DNA of 64,000 bases, from the NCBI GenBank assembly GCA_029204225.1, contig CM055113.1:34358107-34422106 (forward strand), given 5' to 3'. Shown here in pieces: positions 1 to 12,800 of this stretch. The notes under the pieces were generated by a model. That model searched no databases. It had not been told where the DNA came from and was given only the letters and a program-made list of their open reading frames with translations. The stretch's first letter is position 1, and the number at the start of each line of letters is the position of its first letter. Origin of the DNA: Diphasiastrum complanatum (taxonomy: Eukaryota; Streptophyta; Lycopodiopsida; Lycopodiales; Lycopodiaceae). A program made the translations under genes and the position numbers.

Positions 1-1315
1 AAAATATGAGCTTGAGATATCTGTTGTGTAGGACTCTTACCATCAATCGGCTGTGCCTTGTGGCTTAGGGAGTGTTAAAATTGGTCCAAATGTCATCCGG
101 TCTATTACAATGTGTGCTACTAAACATTGTCCAACTCCTCATTCCATGTTCCACTTTACCATTCACTATGTTTTTCATATGCAAAAAGTGGCACCTTATA
201 CTTGTGCATAGTTATTGCCAATTCTTGCAAGAAATCTATGGGAATAAACCAACAAAACTACAACGATCTTAAAAAAGTGTGGTACAAGGTTCGATGTACA
301 ATGATGCATCGTAATGTCAAATAGTTGACGTAACGTCACTCCAGGATTGAAATATGTGGACGAAGACTCTTTTGACCAAACACAAAGATTTAGATGACAT
401 GCGCAAAGGTTTAAAATTTTAATTTAAAAAATGAGTTTTCTGTATAGTAGGTCTGGCCAAAGGTCCCTGCTCAATGTTTTGATGCCATCCAAAGGATTTA
501 AAACAAAATGAATGAAATTGATCAATAACTACTTAGATTACACCTTTGCACAACTCCAGAAATAGTCCTTTAGGGCCTTTCTATTAGGAAGACAACAATT
601 CCTTAGTGGTTTTGAAACCTCTACAAAGTTCAGGTTTTGATTAAAAGGGCCCATAATATCTCAAAATTGTCACATACCTCAATGCATTGACTATATTTCC
701 TTTCATAAGCCTTCACTAATCCTACACGGTAGCCACATTGACCTACTACCAACTATCAGATAAACCTATGTATGTTTGTTGCAAACATAAGGATCTTTGC
801 AAAAACAATTATATTCAAAATAATTCATATTTCTAGAACCTTTTCTACCATTTAATTTAGGAACTGTATCTCTCACCATAAAAAATCCTTGTCGTAGATT
901 CTAATGATTAACGTTTCATTGGAATCTAAATTTGTTTGCAAATTTTGGTACTATCATAGATGCCTCCTACAATGTTATTACTGGTTCTGAACAATATTCT
1001 AGAGGAAAGCAACTCTCATACAGCTAGTGCAATGTAGTCAACACCAAGGTTGTGTTGTAGAGAATACATCGAATGGGATATCAAAGGGTGTAGAAGCATC
1101 CGAATGGCAATCAGTCAAGCAATTGAGGAAGACATGGCATCACAATAGCTAATGTGGCCATTATTTTTGAGCAAGTGTGACTTTTGTAATAGAAAACCCC
1201 TCTATCTACACTACCATGTCGGGGTCGCCATAGGGAAAAAGGTAGTCTTTATTGTCTATTTGTTCAACACCCCAAATCCCCTATGATTGCGTTAAAGATT
1301 TAGTATTTTAGGTTA
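1..1315. other. No gene recognised
   Basis: AT-rich sequence with stops in all frames and no motif I recognise. It may include the beginning of the Gypsy LTR that follows, because the LTR start is not certain. Confidence 0.5.
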
Positions 1316-2796
1316 TGTTGGGTGTAGTCCTATGTTAGGGTACCTCAGTTCTATGCCTATTACCACATGGTAGTAGGTACGCTACAACGTGTCAACAATC
1401 ACACTTCTATGCCCAATGTCCATTGCCTATCTTGTATCTTATAAACCCTAGCCCTTAATTTGGGCTTTATCATCAATGGGCCCACCCGCAAATAGGTGAT
1501 AGTATTGTATACACTTGGTAGAAACTAGACACCGCCATCCTCCATACATATTAAAGATTGAGTTGAAAGTCTTAGTCAAAGTGCTGAGTGGCAAGTGCTT
1601 CAGAGTTCACACGTAGTAACAATCGATAGAGCCTGCTTTGATCCAACTTGTACAGAAATAATTCGAGTGTCGTGAAAAGTTTCGCAAATAGTTTGTGATC
1701 TAATTCTATCAGTTTGTCATCAGAGTTTTTATTGCTAAAATTTTGCATTCTTTGAGTGCATTTTCTGTCCATATTCTAGCATCATTGACAAGTGCATTTG
1801 ATGACCTAATTGATTAGTATAAATAGCTATTCATATCATACATTTTATTATCAAATGATCAATCAATCTGTTGGAGGGTTTGCGGATCTCAAGGCAACCC
1901 TATCCCTAGTTAATAAGTGAGAGGGATATGGCCACCCTGCGCATGTGTAAGTCCAACCCGATGATCACATAGTTATTTGATTAATTAGAAAGTCAATAAA
2001 AGGAGTTTAGGCCTTTTTGCGAGACTTTTAATGTCGCAGGGCCTAAATGTCAAGTTAGTGAATAAAGTTAGATTTCCCTCCATTTGGATGGTTCCCACTC
2101 TTTTTTAAATTTGAATAACTTGAACTTGTCTAAGTAGCATAAACGTAGAACCTTTCTTGTCTAACTAAACTAATATCACTTGAGATTTATGAATAGTCGA
2201 AGTGATTGTTTGTTGTTGTTGTCAAGTAAATTCCTGGATACCATCCAAGTCATAGTTGATCATTCATGTGTGTAACCAAGTGAGATTAATTCTACTAGGA
2301 AGATCCAGTTTGAGTTGAAGAAAAGTTGTTTCTTCAAGTTTTTGAATCTATCCAAGTTCATGTTCTTCTTATGGTAGATTCTGTTGTTTCAATAAGATTT
2401 GGAAGCTAAGGTTGTTGCTTAGCCTCTAAAAATGAACTGGCAAGGTCATTGTTTAGCCTCATAAGTTGGGGATTGATGAATGTCCTTGCTCTTCTTCTTT
2501 CCTCTTCCATCTCTCATGCTTTCTTTGGACTTTGCTAATTTTGAAATTGAATGTTATTGGAATTGAGTGTTATTATACTTTTTATGAGAGAAAAAGAGAG
2601 AGAGAGAGAAAGAGTAAGCTATCTTTCTTGTGGATGTGTAGTGTTAATGGATCTTAGTGTTAATGTTTAGGGCTAATGGATGTTAGTGCTAGATTTGGAT
2701 CCTCCATTTATGTTGAAATATGAACTAATCTCGTCTCTTTGATGCCAGATTGTCTAGATTTGGTTTGAGGTTAGGTAAGGAAAGAAACCCACTACA
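1316..2796 (+). repeat. 5' LTR of a Ty3/Gypsy element, start uncertain
   Basis: The right edge is supported: the sequence ends ..CTACA and, four bases later, a primer-binding site complementary to plant tRNA-Asp begins. A TATA box at 1818-1825 lies inside, so the LTR must start well upstream of it. TGTTGG at 1316 is one candidate that would pair loosely with the end (TGT..ACA). This gives about 1.5 kb with a long R-U5 part. No second copy of this LTR was found, so the left edge is a guess. Confidence 0.5.
1818..1825 (+). promoter_or_regulatory. TATA box of the Gypsy LTR
   Basis: TATAAATA in the putative LTR, nearly 1 kb before the primer-binding site, in the position expected for the U3/R promoter. 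No transcription evidence is available. Confidence 0.4.
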
Positions 2797-2800
2797 ATTT

Positions 2801-2818
2801 TGGCGCTATTGCCGGGGA
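2801..2818 (+). other. Primer-binding site for tRNA-Asp (Gypsy)
   Basis: TGGCGCTATTGCCGGGGA matches the plant tRNA-Asp primer site used by Athila/Tat-type Gypsy elements (TGGCGCCGTTGCCGGGGA) except for CG changed to TA in the middle. That is the change expected from deamination of a methylated CpG on both strands. Confidence 0.8.
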
Positions 2819-2888
2819 GCTACGCCGATTTCTTAGTTTGCAGCATGATTGTTGAATGGTTAGCTTGCATTAGGCATCTTGTCGTGGC

Positions 2889-3380
2889 ATGAATAGTGTT
2901 ATATCTGCATTTAGGGTTAGTTTGGGATTGATTTTGCTCGATTTGAGTATTTTTGCTTATTTAAAATCTAATTTGATTATTAAACAGGGAAAGCTATTCA
3001 GATCACCAATCTTAAGACCAAATCTTAATGCAAACAAAATGAAAATATCAGAATATGAGACAATGGATTAAACATCTACAAGAAGAGGATGAGCTTGAAG
3101 CTGCTAAAGCAATAGCAGAAATTCATTCTTCACCATTGCAGCCACCAAGAAATTTACATACAAATATGAATGATCAATTGCATCATCATGAAGAACCCTT
3201 CAAGATGACTGAACTGGAAGCACCGTAAACAGAATTGTTCATGAATATTTTGTCTAGTAAGATTAATATTTCATTGGGAGAGTTCATGAAGTTGGTGCCA
3301 AAAGCAAAAGAAGACTTAGCACAAAAGTTAGCTCAAGAACAACCAGAAGTCCATCATGTTGAAGTAAAAGTTAATGTGAT
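2889..3380 (+). pseudogene. Gypsy gag remnant
   Basis: Starts just after the primer-binding site. A first frame runs to 3071. A second frame from about 3060 encodes a charged helical segment (QEEDELEAAKAIAEIH, later KLVPKAKEDLAQKLAQEQPE) with one in-frame stop near 3228. It has the place and composition of a gag N-terminal part, but no zinc knuckle is present. It breaks off at the Copia sequence beginning near 3381, so protease, RT and RNase H of this Gypsy element are missing here. The integrase reappears at about 5.5 kb in the same orientation. Confidence 0.5.
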
Positions 3381-3384
3381 ATGA

Positions 3385-3397
3385 TCTGATACCACTA
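3385..3397 (-). other. PBS-like site outside a Copia LTR
   Basis: On the minus strand TGGTATCAGATC resembles the initiator-Met tRNA primer site (TGGTATCAGAGC) with one change at the end. It lies immediately 3' of the LTR at 3400-4454 in the element's own orientation, so that LTR looks like a 5' LTR. Yet the pol fragment of the same orientation is on its other side. Confidence 0.5.
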
Positions 3398-3399
3398 AA

Positions 3400-4454
3400 A
3401 AATGTGATATGAATCAGGATCGTAGTCGCGAATATTTCGCAAAGGAACCACGACTCTCTTGCCCTCAGATGGAGTTTAGATGCGATCGCTGGACACTGCC
3501 AACTGAATCACTCCTACAGTCCTCCAAAGTGTAGTCAGGCACTGTTGATCTACGTTTATAAAATTAATGCAGCATTCAACATAGTCTCAACTAAGGTGCG
3601 AAATTTAAATGAACAAGGAAACTTAGACACACAAATAAACAGGAGACGTATTTGCATTCGAGATCAAACACAGCAGAAAATCATCTATATTGATCTTTAT
3701 CTGATTTCCTTCAAGCATTGCATGCAAATTCACGCAGTGTGTAGGTGCGGGAGAAACACAGTTCTCTCATTAGCAATTGTCTTGCTTTACTAGCAGACAA
3801 TTGGATCTACAGATCCTAGACAGAATTGTCTTTGCACACAGGCGGACATGTATTCTGTATTTTTATCTTGATTGCTTACTTGCATCAGACTACTACATTA
3901 CACTGTATGTGTATTCTGTTGATCTATATGTCAAGTAACATCCAGTAAGTATAGTCGCTCTATGTAAATCTAAGATTAGAGTAATTAAGCGTCTACAACT
4001 AATCAGGAAAATACAAGAGTGGTAGATTAGCCACGCCCTAGAATGTATTTGCTGATGTCATGCCATCAGATCAGATATCTACACTCTTGGGTACTTGTGT
4101 GATCTTGCTGGTACTCTTTGGAGCGTGGAGGGCAGGAGAAGGTTTCGTTTTGGTCATTTTCCTTCTCTTGTACTGGACCGCAAATGATTCTCATGCCAGA
4201 TCGCAAAAGATTATCATTCGTGAATCTTTCGTATTCGCGAACCGTTCATCTTCGTCTACTTCGACTTTCGAGTTCGCGAACCGCTTGTCTTCATTTCCTT
4301 TGACTTTTCGAGTTTGCGAACCGTTCGTCTTCGTTTTCTTTGACTTTCAAGTTCGCAAAACTTTTCGTGCTTCGTGTCTCCTAACTTTCGTGTTCCCAAA
4401 CATCTTCGTCAGGTTGAGGGCCGAAAGCTAGCAAGGCTTTATAGTTAGAAACAT
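3400..4454 (-). repeat. Copia LTR (minus strand)
   Basis: On the minus strand the LTR starts TGTTTC after a purine-rich tract (GAGAGGGAGCTAAAG.., 4455-4478), which follows the RNase H reading frame, and ends ..ATCACA before a PBS-like site. The U3 half holds four imperfect repeats of 38-40 bp (about 4225-4400), each with a TTCGCGAACC-type core. Some plus-strand frames run through the region, but they follow the repeats and are not taken as genes. Confidence 0.55.
4225..4400. repeat. Tandem CGCG-core repeats in U3
   Basis: Cores TCGCGAACC, TCGCGAACC, TTGCGAACC and TCGCAAAAC lie near 4235, 4273, 4313 and 4351, separated by TCTTCGT..TTTGACTTTC. Repeated U3 motifs of this sort often act as transcription enhancers in LTRs; that role here is inferred. 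Confidence 0.6.
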
Positions 4455-4519
4455 TTCGTTTCTTTAGCTCCCTCTCAAAGCATGATAGCTTTACGATCCC
4501 GAGACTGCTCCTCTGTCTC

Positions 4520-5450
4520 TCAAAGAGTCCTTTGTCTAGGGAATTTAGTGATGATATCAACAACCATGTCTTTTGTTCCGATGAAGGTGGTCTGCAACAT
4601 CTTCTTTTCAATTAGATCCCTGATCAAGTGGTACTTGATCGCAATGTGCTTTGTTCTGGAATGGAACACATGATCTTTTGTCAGGTGTATTGCAGAGGTG
4701 TTGTCCATCTGCAAGACCAAGGGCTCATTCCTTGTTTCGTCCAATTCGTCCAGGAACTGTCTTAGCCAGATTATTTCATTGGCCATTTCTGCTGCTGCAA
4801 CATATTCTGCTTCGCAGGATGACTGAGATACAACGGTCTGTTTTTTGCTGACCCAGAGAACTGCTGCTTCTGATGTGATGGTGCATCCTCCTGAGACGCT
4901 TTTACAGTTGTCCTTGAGAGATGCCCAACTAGCATCGCTGTAGGAAAATATCTTGAAACCTGCATTAGTTGTAGATGCTTAATATCTTGACAATAACACA
5001 AGCCATAATCCCTCGTTAATTGAAGATATTGCAAAATGCGTTTTGCAATATTCCAATGTGTCGAGCCTGGATTCGTGCAAAATTGGCTCATCCTGAACAT
5101 TGTATAAGCAATAGTCAGGGCATGTGTTGTCTACAAGGTATATCAGTGATTCTATTAGCTTTCTGTAAGGTGTGAGCTGCATTTGTTCTCTCTCTTTCTC
5201 AGTCCTTGGACAGTCGTCACTTGTCAGCACCGTCCTTGTGAGCATTGGAGTGTTCGCTTCTTTGTAGTTCAGCATCCCAAAGTCCTCTAGGATCTTCTGG
5301 GTGTGTCTGGATTGGTGAAGGTATAATTTACCTCCCTCGTAGTCCCTTTTAATTTGTAAGCCTAGGTAATACCTGGCTTCTCCCAGATCCACTATCTCGA
5401 AATGTTTCGAGATGTCTGCCTAGTTATGGACTTGGCTCATTACATTCGCC
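4520..5450 (-). pseudogene. Copia RT C-terminus and RNase H fragment
   Basis: Reading leftward, the first frame (about 5450-5100) has the Copia RT segment VDLGEARYYLGLQIKRD and the block around YRKLIESLIYL. Frames then shift into a stretch with ILQYLQLTRDYGL and an ADN-type RNase H start. The last frame (4786-4520) has EIIWLRQFLDEL, QMDNTSAIHLTKD, RTKHIAIKYH and KDMVVDIITKF, the usual end of Copia RNase H. At least two frameshifts and several stops make it non-functional. Gag, protease, integrase and the RT palm are absent. Confidence 0.85.
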
Positions 5451-5499
5451 GTGTCCATTCTTTTATTGTTATTATGCATAAGCAGATATTACTGTTTGC

Positions 5500-6527
5500 A
5501 AACTTTTGCAATTAGGCTGTTGGTGGCCTACACTTCATAAGGACACAAAATTTTATTCAGACATGTGATATTTACCAGCGAGCACGACGACCTACTCGAC
5601 AAAAATATGAACCCTTGCATCCGATTTTATCGCAAGCACCGTTTGAAAAATGGGGACTGGATTACATTGGTCCTATTCATCCTACCGCGCAAGGATCTCA
5701 AGGCCGATACATTATCGTAGCAACTGATTATATGACCAAGTGGGTTAAAGTCAAAGCTGTCAAAGTTGCAGATGTGAAATCTACGGCCAAGTTTTTGGAT
5801 GAAAATATTATAATCAGATTTGGATGTCCGATTGAGATTGTCAGTGATCGAGGTACACACTTTGTTAATCAAATAATAAAGTGTTTACTGGAAGATTTTT
5901 TTGTGATACACAGATTTAGCACTCCCTACTATCCCAGAAGGAATGGCCAAGCTGAATCTTCCAATAAGATTCTCTACACCATTATGACAAAGACAATTGA
6001 AGCAAGTCGGTCTGATTGGGAACATAAACCATATGCAGCATTATGAGCATTCAGAACCGCTTATAAAAATAGTACAAATCAAATACCTTTTCAACTGGTC
6101 TATGGTCAAGATGTTGTCATGCCGATTAAATTTTTAATCCCATCCTTACGCATAGCAGCAACGGAAACGGTTAAATGATGGTCAATCTTTACAACTCTGT
6201 CATGAAGCGTTGATCAAATTATGTGAAACCCGATTGATGGCAGTTCATGCCTTAGTAGCAGAGAAAGCCCGCCACAAGGCATGGCACGATCGTCGATTGC
6301 ACAAAAAAGATCTTAAAGCAGGAGATCTTGCATTGATGTACAAAACCAAGCTGATCAAGGGAAAGTTGAAGTTTACCAGTGAAGGCCCGTATAAAGTGAA
6401 AAAAATCTTGAACTATGGTGGCGCAGTAATTCTTGAGCACTTGGATGAAAATCGATTCGATACTCTGGTAAATGGCAACCGATTACGCAAGTTTTGGCAG
6501 CCTGCTCCGCCAGTGCAGCAAGTCTGA
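5500..6527 (+). pseudogene. Ty3/Gypsy integrase and pol C-terminus
   Basis: Begins with a degraded zinc-binding end (YQRARRPTRQKYEPLHPI). The rve core of integrase follows (5615-6046): the first catalytic Asp is in WGLDYIGPI, the second in EIVSDRGTHF, and the Glu in RNGQAESSNKIL. A stop at about 6044 and a frameshift near 6175 break the frame, which resumes at 6210-6527 with ARHKAWHDRRLHKKDL and the GPYKVKKIL..GAVIL block typical of the Gypsy C-terminal domain. No chromodomain is seen. It is probably the 3' half of the element whose LTR, PBS and gag lie at 1.3-3.4 kb. Confidence 0.88.
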
Positions 6528-7384
6528 TCTCAATGGTTTTTTAAATTTTAATTGTTTTTCAATTGTTTGTTTTCAATATTTAAATTGCTGAGTTTTTTGA
6601 AAAAAGACAATTAAAAAAAAAATTGAGAAAAGATTGATGAGCAAAAGTCAGAAAGTCATCAGCATGGGACAAAGGAAGCACAATAATTTTTGATGAAAAA
6701 TGACCTAGAAAAGTACTGTTTTGGTCAGATGTGTCCTATATAGTACCAAAAACCTTCGTTGAACTCTCAAACTGTACATCCACTCTAGATTTATCTAATT
6801 TGGACTGGGCGAAGGTTCATGACCAGGAGAACTCCAACTTTTGGGTCAGATGAGGGATCAGTAATATGCCATTTTGGGAACCTTCGCCGAGCACCTTAAC
6901 TTCATAATTAACCTTTGCCCACCTGCTAGATTATCTTAAAATGTCAAAATTAGGTTGTCTATAGGTTCATATTGTGATGAAATGCATTTATGATAGTACC
7001 TGGACGAAGGACCCTCCTGGGCGAAGGTTCATCCTTTGCCAGCCCTGGAAAACATTCGCTTGATAGGTTCAGATCCCTAGAAACCTTCACCAAGATTTTT
7101 ATAGCCTAATTTCACAGTACTGTACATGCCTGTAAATTTTTGTTCAAAAATGATCAGCCAAACTAGTATTCAGTGTAATGGACCCACCAAATTCACCTAT
7201 AAGTTGGCTGAATTCGCATTCCTCACTTGTGCTAGCGAAGCTCTTGCAAATTTTTTCCAAGACCAAAGCCTTTCAGACTTCCTGAATTGCTTTCTGATAC
7301 ACTTTCACGCGTCTTACATTTCCTTGTTGCTCATCATGTCTTCTACCGATACTTACCAGTCTCCGCACTATACTATCCATCATT
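6528..7384. other. Gypsy 3' untranslated region, no gene
   Basis: Stops in all frames. The motif CGAAGG(T/A)TC or its complement recurs between about 6740 and 7100. This could be the untranslated 3' part of the Gypsy element, but no polypurine tract plus matching LTR was found. Confidence 0.4.
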
Positions 7385-8043
7385 CTAGGCAAGCAAAGAC
7401 TTTTCTAGTATGTAGATTAAAAAAACTTTCATGTTCTTCAAATCTCTTGACATAATCATTAAGACTACCAAAATATTTTCTACCAAACTCAGAGTATCCT
7501 TCTTTTTAACAAAATCTAGATAGATTTTGACCCAGTCCAAAGTCTTCAAAAGATCAGTCAAACATAAAATCTTATCCTTAGGTCTAGCAGAAGAAAAAGT
7601 AGCCCTATCAGTGTCAGTGATAAAAGAATGCATCATTGTGGCCTTTTTCATACAACAAATAAGCGTCTGAATAAAGTGGTTAGGTGGAGGAAGGGGATCT
7701 CCATAACCCAAAAAAGCAGCATCTTGAAACCATCCCGTGGACTAAAACATGAAAAAAAACCTTTGTTAGCTTATGAACAGGATAAAAGGTAAGGGTTTAG
7801 TACTATCCCAACCAAGGAATAGTCGGAGTTCCACCACAAGGATGCAGAGAGAGAGTTACACAATTTCACATAGTTCCTCTTAGGCAAAGCAAGACTAAAT
7901 CCTTTGAAGCCTTTATTCATAATGCAACAAGGTAAAGTAGAGCTGAAAAGTAAAATACAGTACTTTAAAGCACCATAAACCATAACCACTTTCAAAATGT
8001 CCAACTGATACTTGCCACCATCCCACAACACAAAACTGCACAA
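7385..8043 (-). pseudogene. Unrecognised decayed ORF
   Basis: Two minus-strand frames, 8043-7771 and 7711-7385, look like parts of one protein: a hydrophobic segment with LSASLWWNSDYSLVGIVLNP, then GYGDPLPPPNHFIQTLICC and KTLDWVKIYLDFVKKKD. The gap between them holds stops. I recognise no domain. It may be the ORF of an unclassified transposon. Confidence 0.3.
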
Positions 8044-9300
8044 GTTAGCATAGTGGGGAAGACAGGTGTCATAGCTGAGCGTTAGTTGTTATCCATGTCC
8101 GCAAGCTATACCACTTAACAGTGCATTTTAAATCATAGTCCAATCTTCCCAAATGACATAATGGTTTTTAGCGATAGGCCATGCCCTGACATTACTGTGT
8201 TAGAGCATGTGCCATGCAACTCAGTTTCTGGACTTTGGTCCACATCAGTTCATTTTCTTTTGTGTATAAGTATGAATGGTTTTTACCGTATATATTGTAT
8301 CTCGCTAACAGATATGGTGTGAACACATGTGCTAGTATTAGGGCAAATCCATGCCTTTCTAATCCATGTGACAACTTTCGGAATACCAGTCACACACTAT
8401 TGTGTCTATATTCCTAAGCATATCCATGCTTCCCAGTCGTATCTCACCATGCTCTGATATGACAACTGAATGGGTATTATTTTATGATAGCCATGATTGA
8501 ATAGTGTTGTTTTGAATAAACTTGCGTTTATCAAAACTACATATTCAGTTCATGGTACTTGTGACACTGTTAAGGATAGGTTATATATCATCGGTGTGGT
8601 GTTCGTGGTTTTTTCAAGGTATTAGGACAGATACGTGCCATTCTAATACTTTTGTAAGAACCTTCTATCTTATGCATATCCATGTGTCTAAGATAATTGT
8701 AATAAACAACCTTTCCAATGGATATCATTTAAGTCATCATTATTAGAGTGTTAAACTAGTTATGAAATGGTAGATGGCAGGGAGTAGGAAAAGATGTGTT
8801 TAAGCATCCAAAGTCTTCTTTCTAAGCATAGAGAAAAATATATGAACCTAACCAAAAAAGGAGGCCACCGAACCTAATCGATGGTACAAGATGTACATGT
8901 TATCTCCGTTAGTGATTGAATACTAGAATCCTCTTTGAAGTAGAAACCAGTAAATGATATGCTAGTAGCCTGATGGATGCATGAGAGATAAAAACTAAAC
9001 GTGCAAGATTCTAGATTGTATTGCTTATTATGTGTTATGAATAGCAAAAAAATCATCATTCCCACCAGAAAGAGAGCAGAGATTATGAGTGCTTCATCGG
9101 TGGATTTGTAGAATGCAAACATACTTTTTAAGCTACAAAAAATGTATGCCACATGACCGTCGTTGGCATGCGGTCAATATTATCAACAAAAGCGTATGCA
9201 AATAAGCACTAGTCCATCATTGGGCTGATAGTATACAATTTTCAATCAAATAAAGGGCAAAAAAATTTGCTTGATCCATGGCTATGTGTGAAAAAAGTGG
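8044..9300. other. No gene recognised
   Basis: Short frames only, no recognised motif. Two stretches (about 8265-8420 and 8570-8710) share loosely similar wording (GTGCTAGTATTAG..CATGCC, then TCTAATCC..CATGTG), suggesting an old duplication. Confidence 0.4.
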
Positions 9301-9302
9301 AT

Positions 9303-10289
9303 AAGTAGAGTAGATGAAGTTGAGTATCAAACCTAATCAAACCAGCCCATTTGAGTTCAAACCAAACCTCAATGAGCTCGCCAATGAGATCTTCCCTACC
9401 TTGAAGAAATTGCTACTTGAATTGCTCTATGTAGTCTTCTTCCTCCAACCTTTTGCCATCTTGATCATGCATGAACACTCCACCATAATCATAGCATACT
9501 TTGAGTTGATGAAGAGATGTAAGATCCATGCCTTGGATCTTCCCAAGAGTCGCTCTTCATTTGCCCTTTCCTTCACAAGACTCCCTCTTAATGATCACAC
9601 CACAAAAGCTAGCAATCTCCCTCTTGATAGTTGCATCATAAGGAATGGAAGAATCTCAAACATTAGAAGCCATGAAAAGAATACATACTACCTTCAACAT
9701 AAGAATGATTGAAGTACTTTTTCTTTTCAAACCTGGACTTCTAATCAATGATGTAGGTAATGATAATGAATCCTCACTATCATTCACAAAAGCATCATTC
9801 AAAGTACATCCTACTTTGAACACTTCACATTCATCTCTCCCTTTTGACTTGAAATCTTCCTCACCAAGTCTCATGATAGAACCTTTTGATCTACTTTCTG
9901 TGACACCACTTGTTGCACAAATGACTTTCTTGGACTCATCACATAAAGATGCAAAACAAACTTTTTCTTCAATCATGCTCAAAGCACCATCTTTCTCCAA
10001 ATGAGGAAGTGGACTTTGATTCAAAGAGTTTCTTCAAGGCATTCCATGCCTCACTTGCACTTTGACACTTACCAACTTCCTTGAGAAATTCATTGGTAGC
10101 TTTCGTTTTAATGATATGAATAGCCCTTTTGGCCTTCTTATCAAATCTTTGTTGCTCTTGAACTATGGGTGGTCTCTCTTCAGTTCCTGCAACTATGTCC
10201 ATGAGTTCATTCAACTCAAGTAAGTATTCCATCCTCACTTTCCAAGTAGAGTAGTTTGATGAACTCAACCTATCATTAGTTTCTAACAT
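9303..10289 (-). pseudogene. Copia gag fragment
   Basis: The minus-strand frame 10289-9969 has the N-terminal Copia gag signature: LSSSNYSTWKVRMEYLL, a VAGTEERP turn, AKRAIHIIKTKAT and ASEAWNALKKLFESKS. A second frame, 10024-9656, follows with no recognised domain, and further decayed sequence runs to 9303. No zinc knuckle or pol was found. It belongs with the primer site at 11453-11464 and the LTR at 11465-12106. Confidence 0.75.
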
Positions 10290-11452
10290 GATCCCACCAT
10301 TGGAAGCCCTGAATATAATGATTCTTCAACTTTTAGGCTCTGTCCTAATGCACCTATCACTGACTTTCCTCTCAACAAATGATGGATAAGGAGATCTCAG
10401 AAGATTTAGGACCCTAAAACACTTCTATCTTGAACCTAGCTAGTTTCCAAGCATAGAAAGGAAGATTGAAACACATGCAACACTTTGCACACACTAAGAA
10501 TGGATTACAAACTCAAACCAACCTGAAAACACTCTTGCTTAAGCTCTCAAACTTTCCAGCAAAAGACCAAATCAAGTTATGGTGTGAAGAGTTACTTGCA
10601 TTCTTAGAAAATACACAAGACTAGTCTGCCAAGAATACCTAGAATTGAACAAACTTGTTCAACATATGATCAACACATTAAGATATTGATTCAACCTATA
10701 AAACCAAATGTAGACCACCCTTCTAAAAGTTTATAAACTCTAGCAAGTGATAAATACAAGCTTTAGAGGTGAATGAAACAACACACTTAGCCACAAGACT
10801 AGCTTCGCTAGCTTGTCAAATCTTGATGTTTAGATGTAGATCTAAGATCACTTCAAATGAGAATATTTGTCAACCTGTTAAGAACCTGAAAACACATTTG
10901 CATAATGGTTAAAACCTTCTAGCAAATGCTCTAATCAAATAACATAAGGAGAGTTACTTACATGCTCAACAAAGTATACCAAAATTTATGCAAAAGATTG
11001 TTGACAATCTGTTCACCCAAAAGGGGATCTTTCATCCAAGTGGGAGCTTTGCTCAGCCTTTTGGAGAATTACAAAATCACCCAAAGAGTATTTGTCATCC
11101 ACTTAAGGAGAAGATTCATCCACTTAAGGAGAGTGTTCATCCACAAAGGAGAGTGTTCATCCACAGAAGTGGAGATTGTCAACAATAGATTGAACAGAAC
11201 AGTGTTAGTATTGAATATGCAAAAGCCTCACAATCAACAAATGATCAGGTTTCATGATCTGATCCAAAATAGCTTCTTCTCAGCCTCTGATCTTCAATAG
11301 ACCTGAAATATGCTTTTAATCCACAAGTTCAACTCAACAAACAAAGGTTGGTAAGATTTGATCAACAATGCAATGCATAATCATGCTAGAACTTGATCAA
11401 ACATCCAAATATCACCATAAATGAAAACCTTACTAAAAATAACAGCCAACTA
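10290..11452 (-). other. Copia 5' leader, no gene
   Basis: Lies between gag and the primer site of the minus-strand Copia. A short tandem stretch at about 11100-11165 repeats CATCCAC(T/A)(T/A)A(A/G)GGAGAG.. several times. The short plus-strand frame over it is a by-product of the repeat. Confidence 0.5.
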
Positions 11453-11464
11453 GCTCTGATACCA
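11453..11464 (-). other. Copia PBS (initiator-Met tRNA)
   Basis: TGGTATCAGAGC on the minus strand, an exact match to the complement of the initiator-Met tRNA 3' region, directly next to an LTR end (..TTTTTTCACA). Confidence 0.85.
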
Positions 11465-12106
11465 TGTGAAAAAAGAGGATCTTGAATGGATCCAAAATCC
11501 CAAAATGCTTGGCTAAGGTCTTTGCACAACAAGCTACAAAAGCTAGAAATGGCAAAGCATCCTAATGCTACCTTTGATACACATGAACTTGACAAAGCAT
11601 TCAAGAGACAAAAGAAGCTAATAAAAGGTACTTATGGCAGCCATAAACAACAACATACCAGCCCTACAACAACATCCTACCACTTTTGGAAACCTCTTAA
11701 GATCGTACACAAAAGCTTGACCCACAAAGCAATGCTCTCAATGGAGGAAGAAACTGTGACAATGATTTAATGATCTCTCTCAACAATACAATAAGTCTCT
11801 CCAACCTGTTCTCCATGAATTTCAGCCTAATATAGGTGAGAGAGATGACTCTCTCTCCTCTCTCAAGAACTTAGGACCCAATTTTAGGGCACTAGTAGCC
11901 TAAAATAGCCAATTTTGGCCTATATGTCCAAATAACATGATTTTGGTGTCATTTCAAAGGGCCTGAAGTTTAAGACTTCTTCAATATATACTAAAATAAA
12001 AGTATCTAGGCCTCTTTCACACGTGTGAAAGGTTAGATCCAAAACTATGTACAAAAATTGCCAATTTAGGCCTCAAACTAGCTAGGAAATGTTGACAATT
12101 TTCACA
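11465..12106 (-). repeat. 5' LTR of minus-strand Copia
   Basis: On the plus strand it begins TGTGAAAA next to the primer site and ends TTTTCACA, an 8-bp terminal inverted repeat with TG..CA ends, 642 bp apart. The 3' LTR was not found in the window, so the element is truncated beyond about 9.3 kb. Confidence 0.7.
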
Positions 12107-12800
<694 letters not shown>

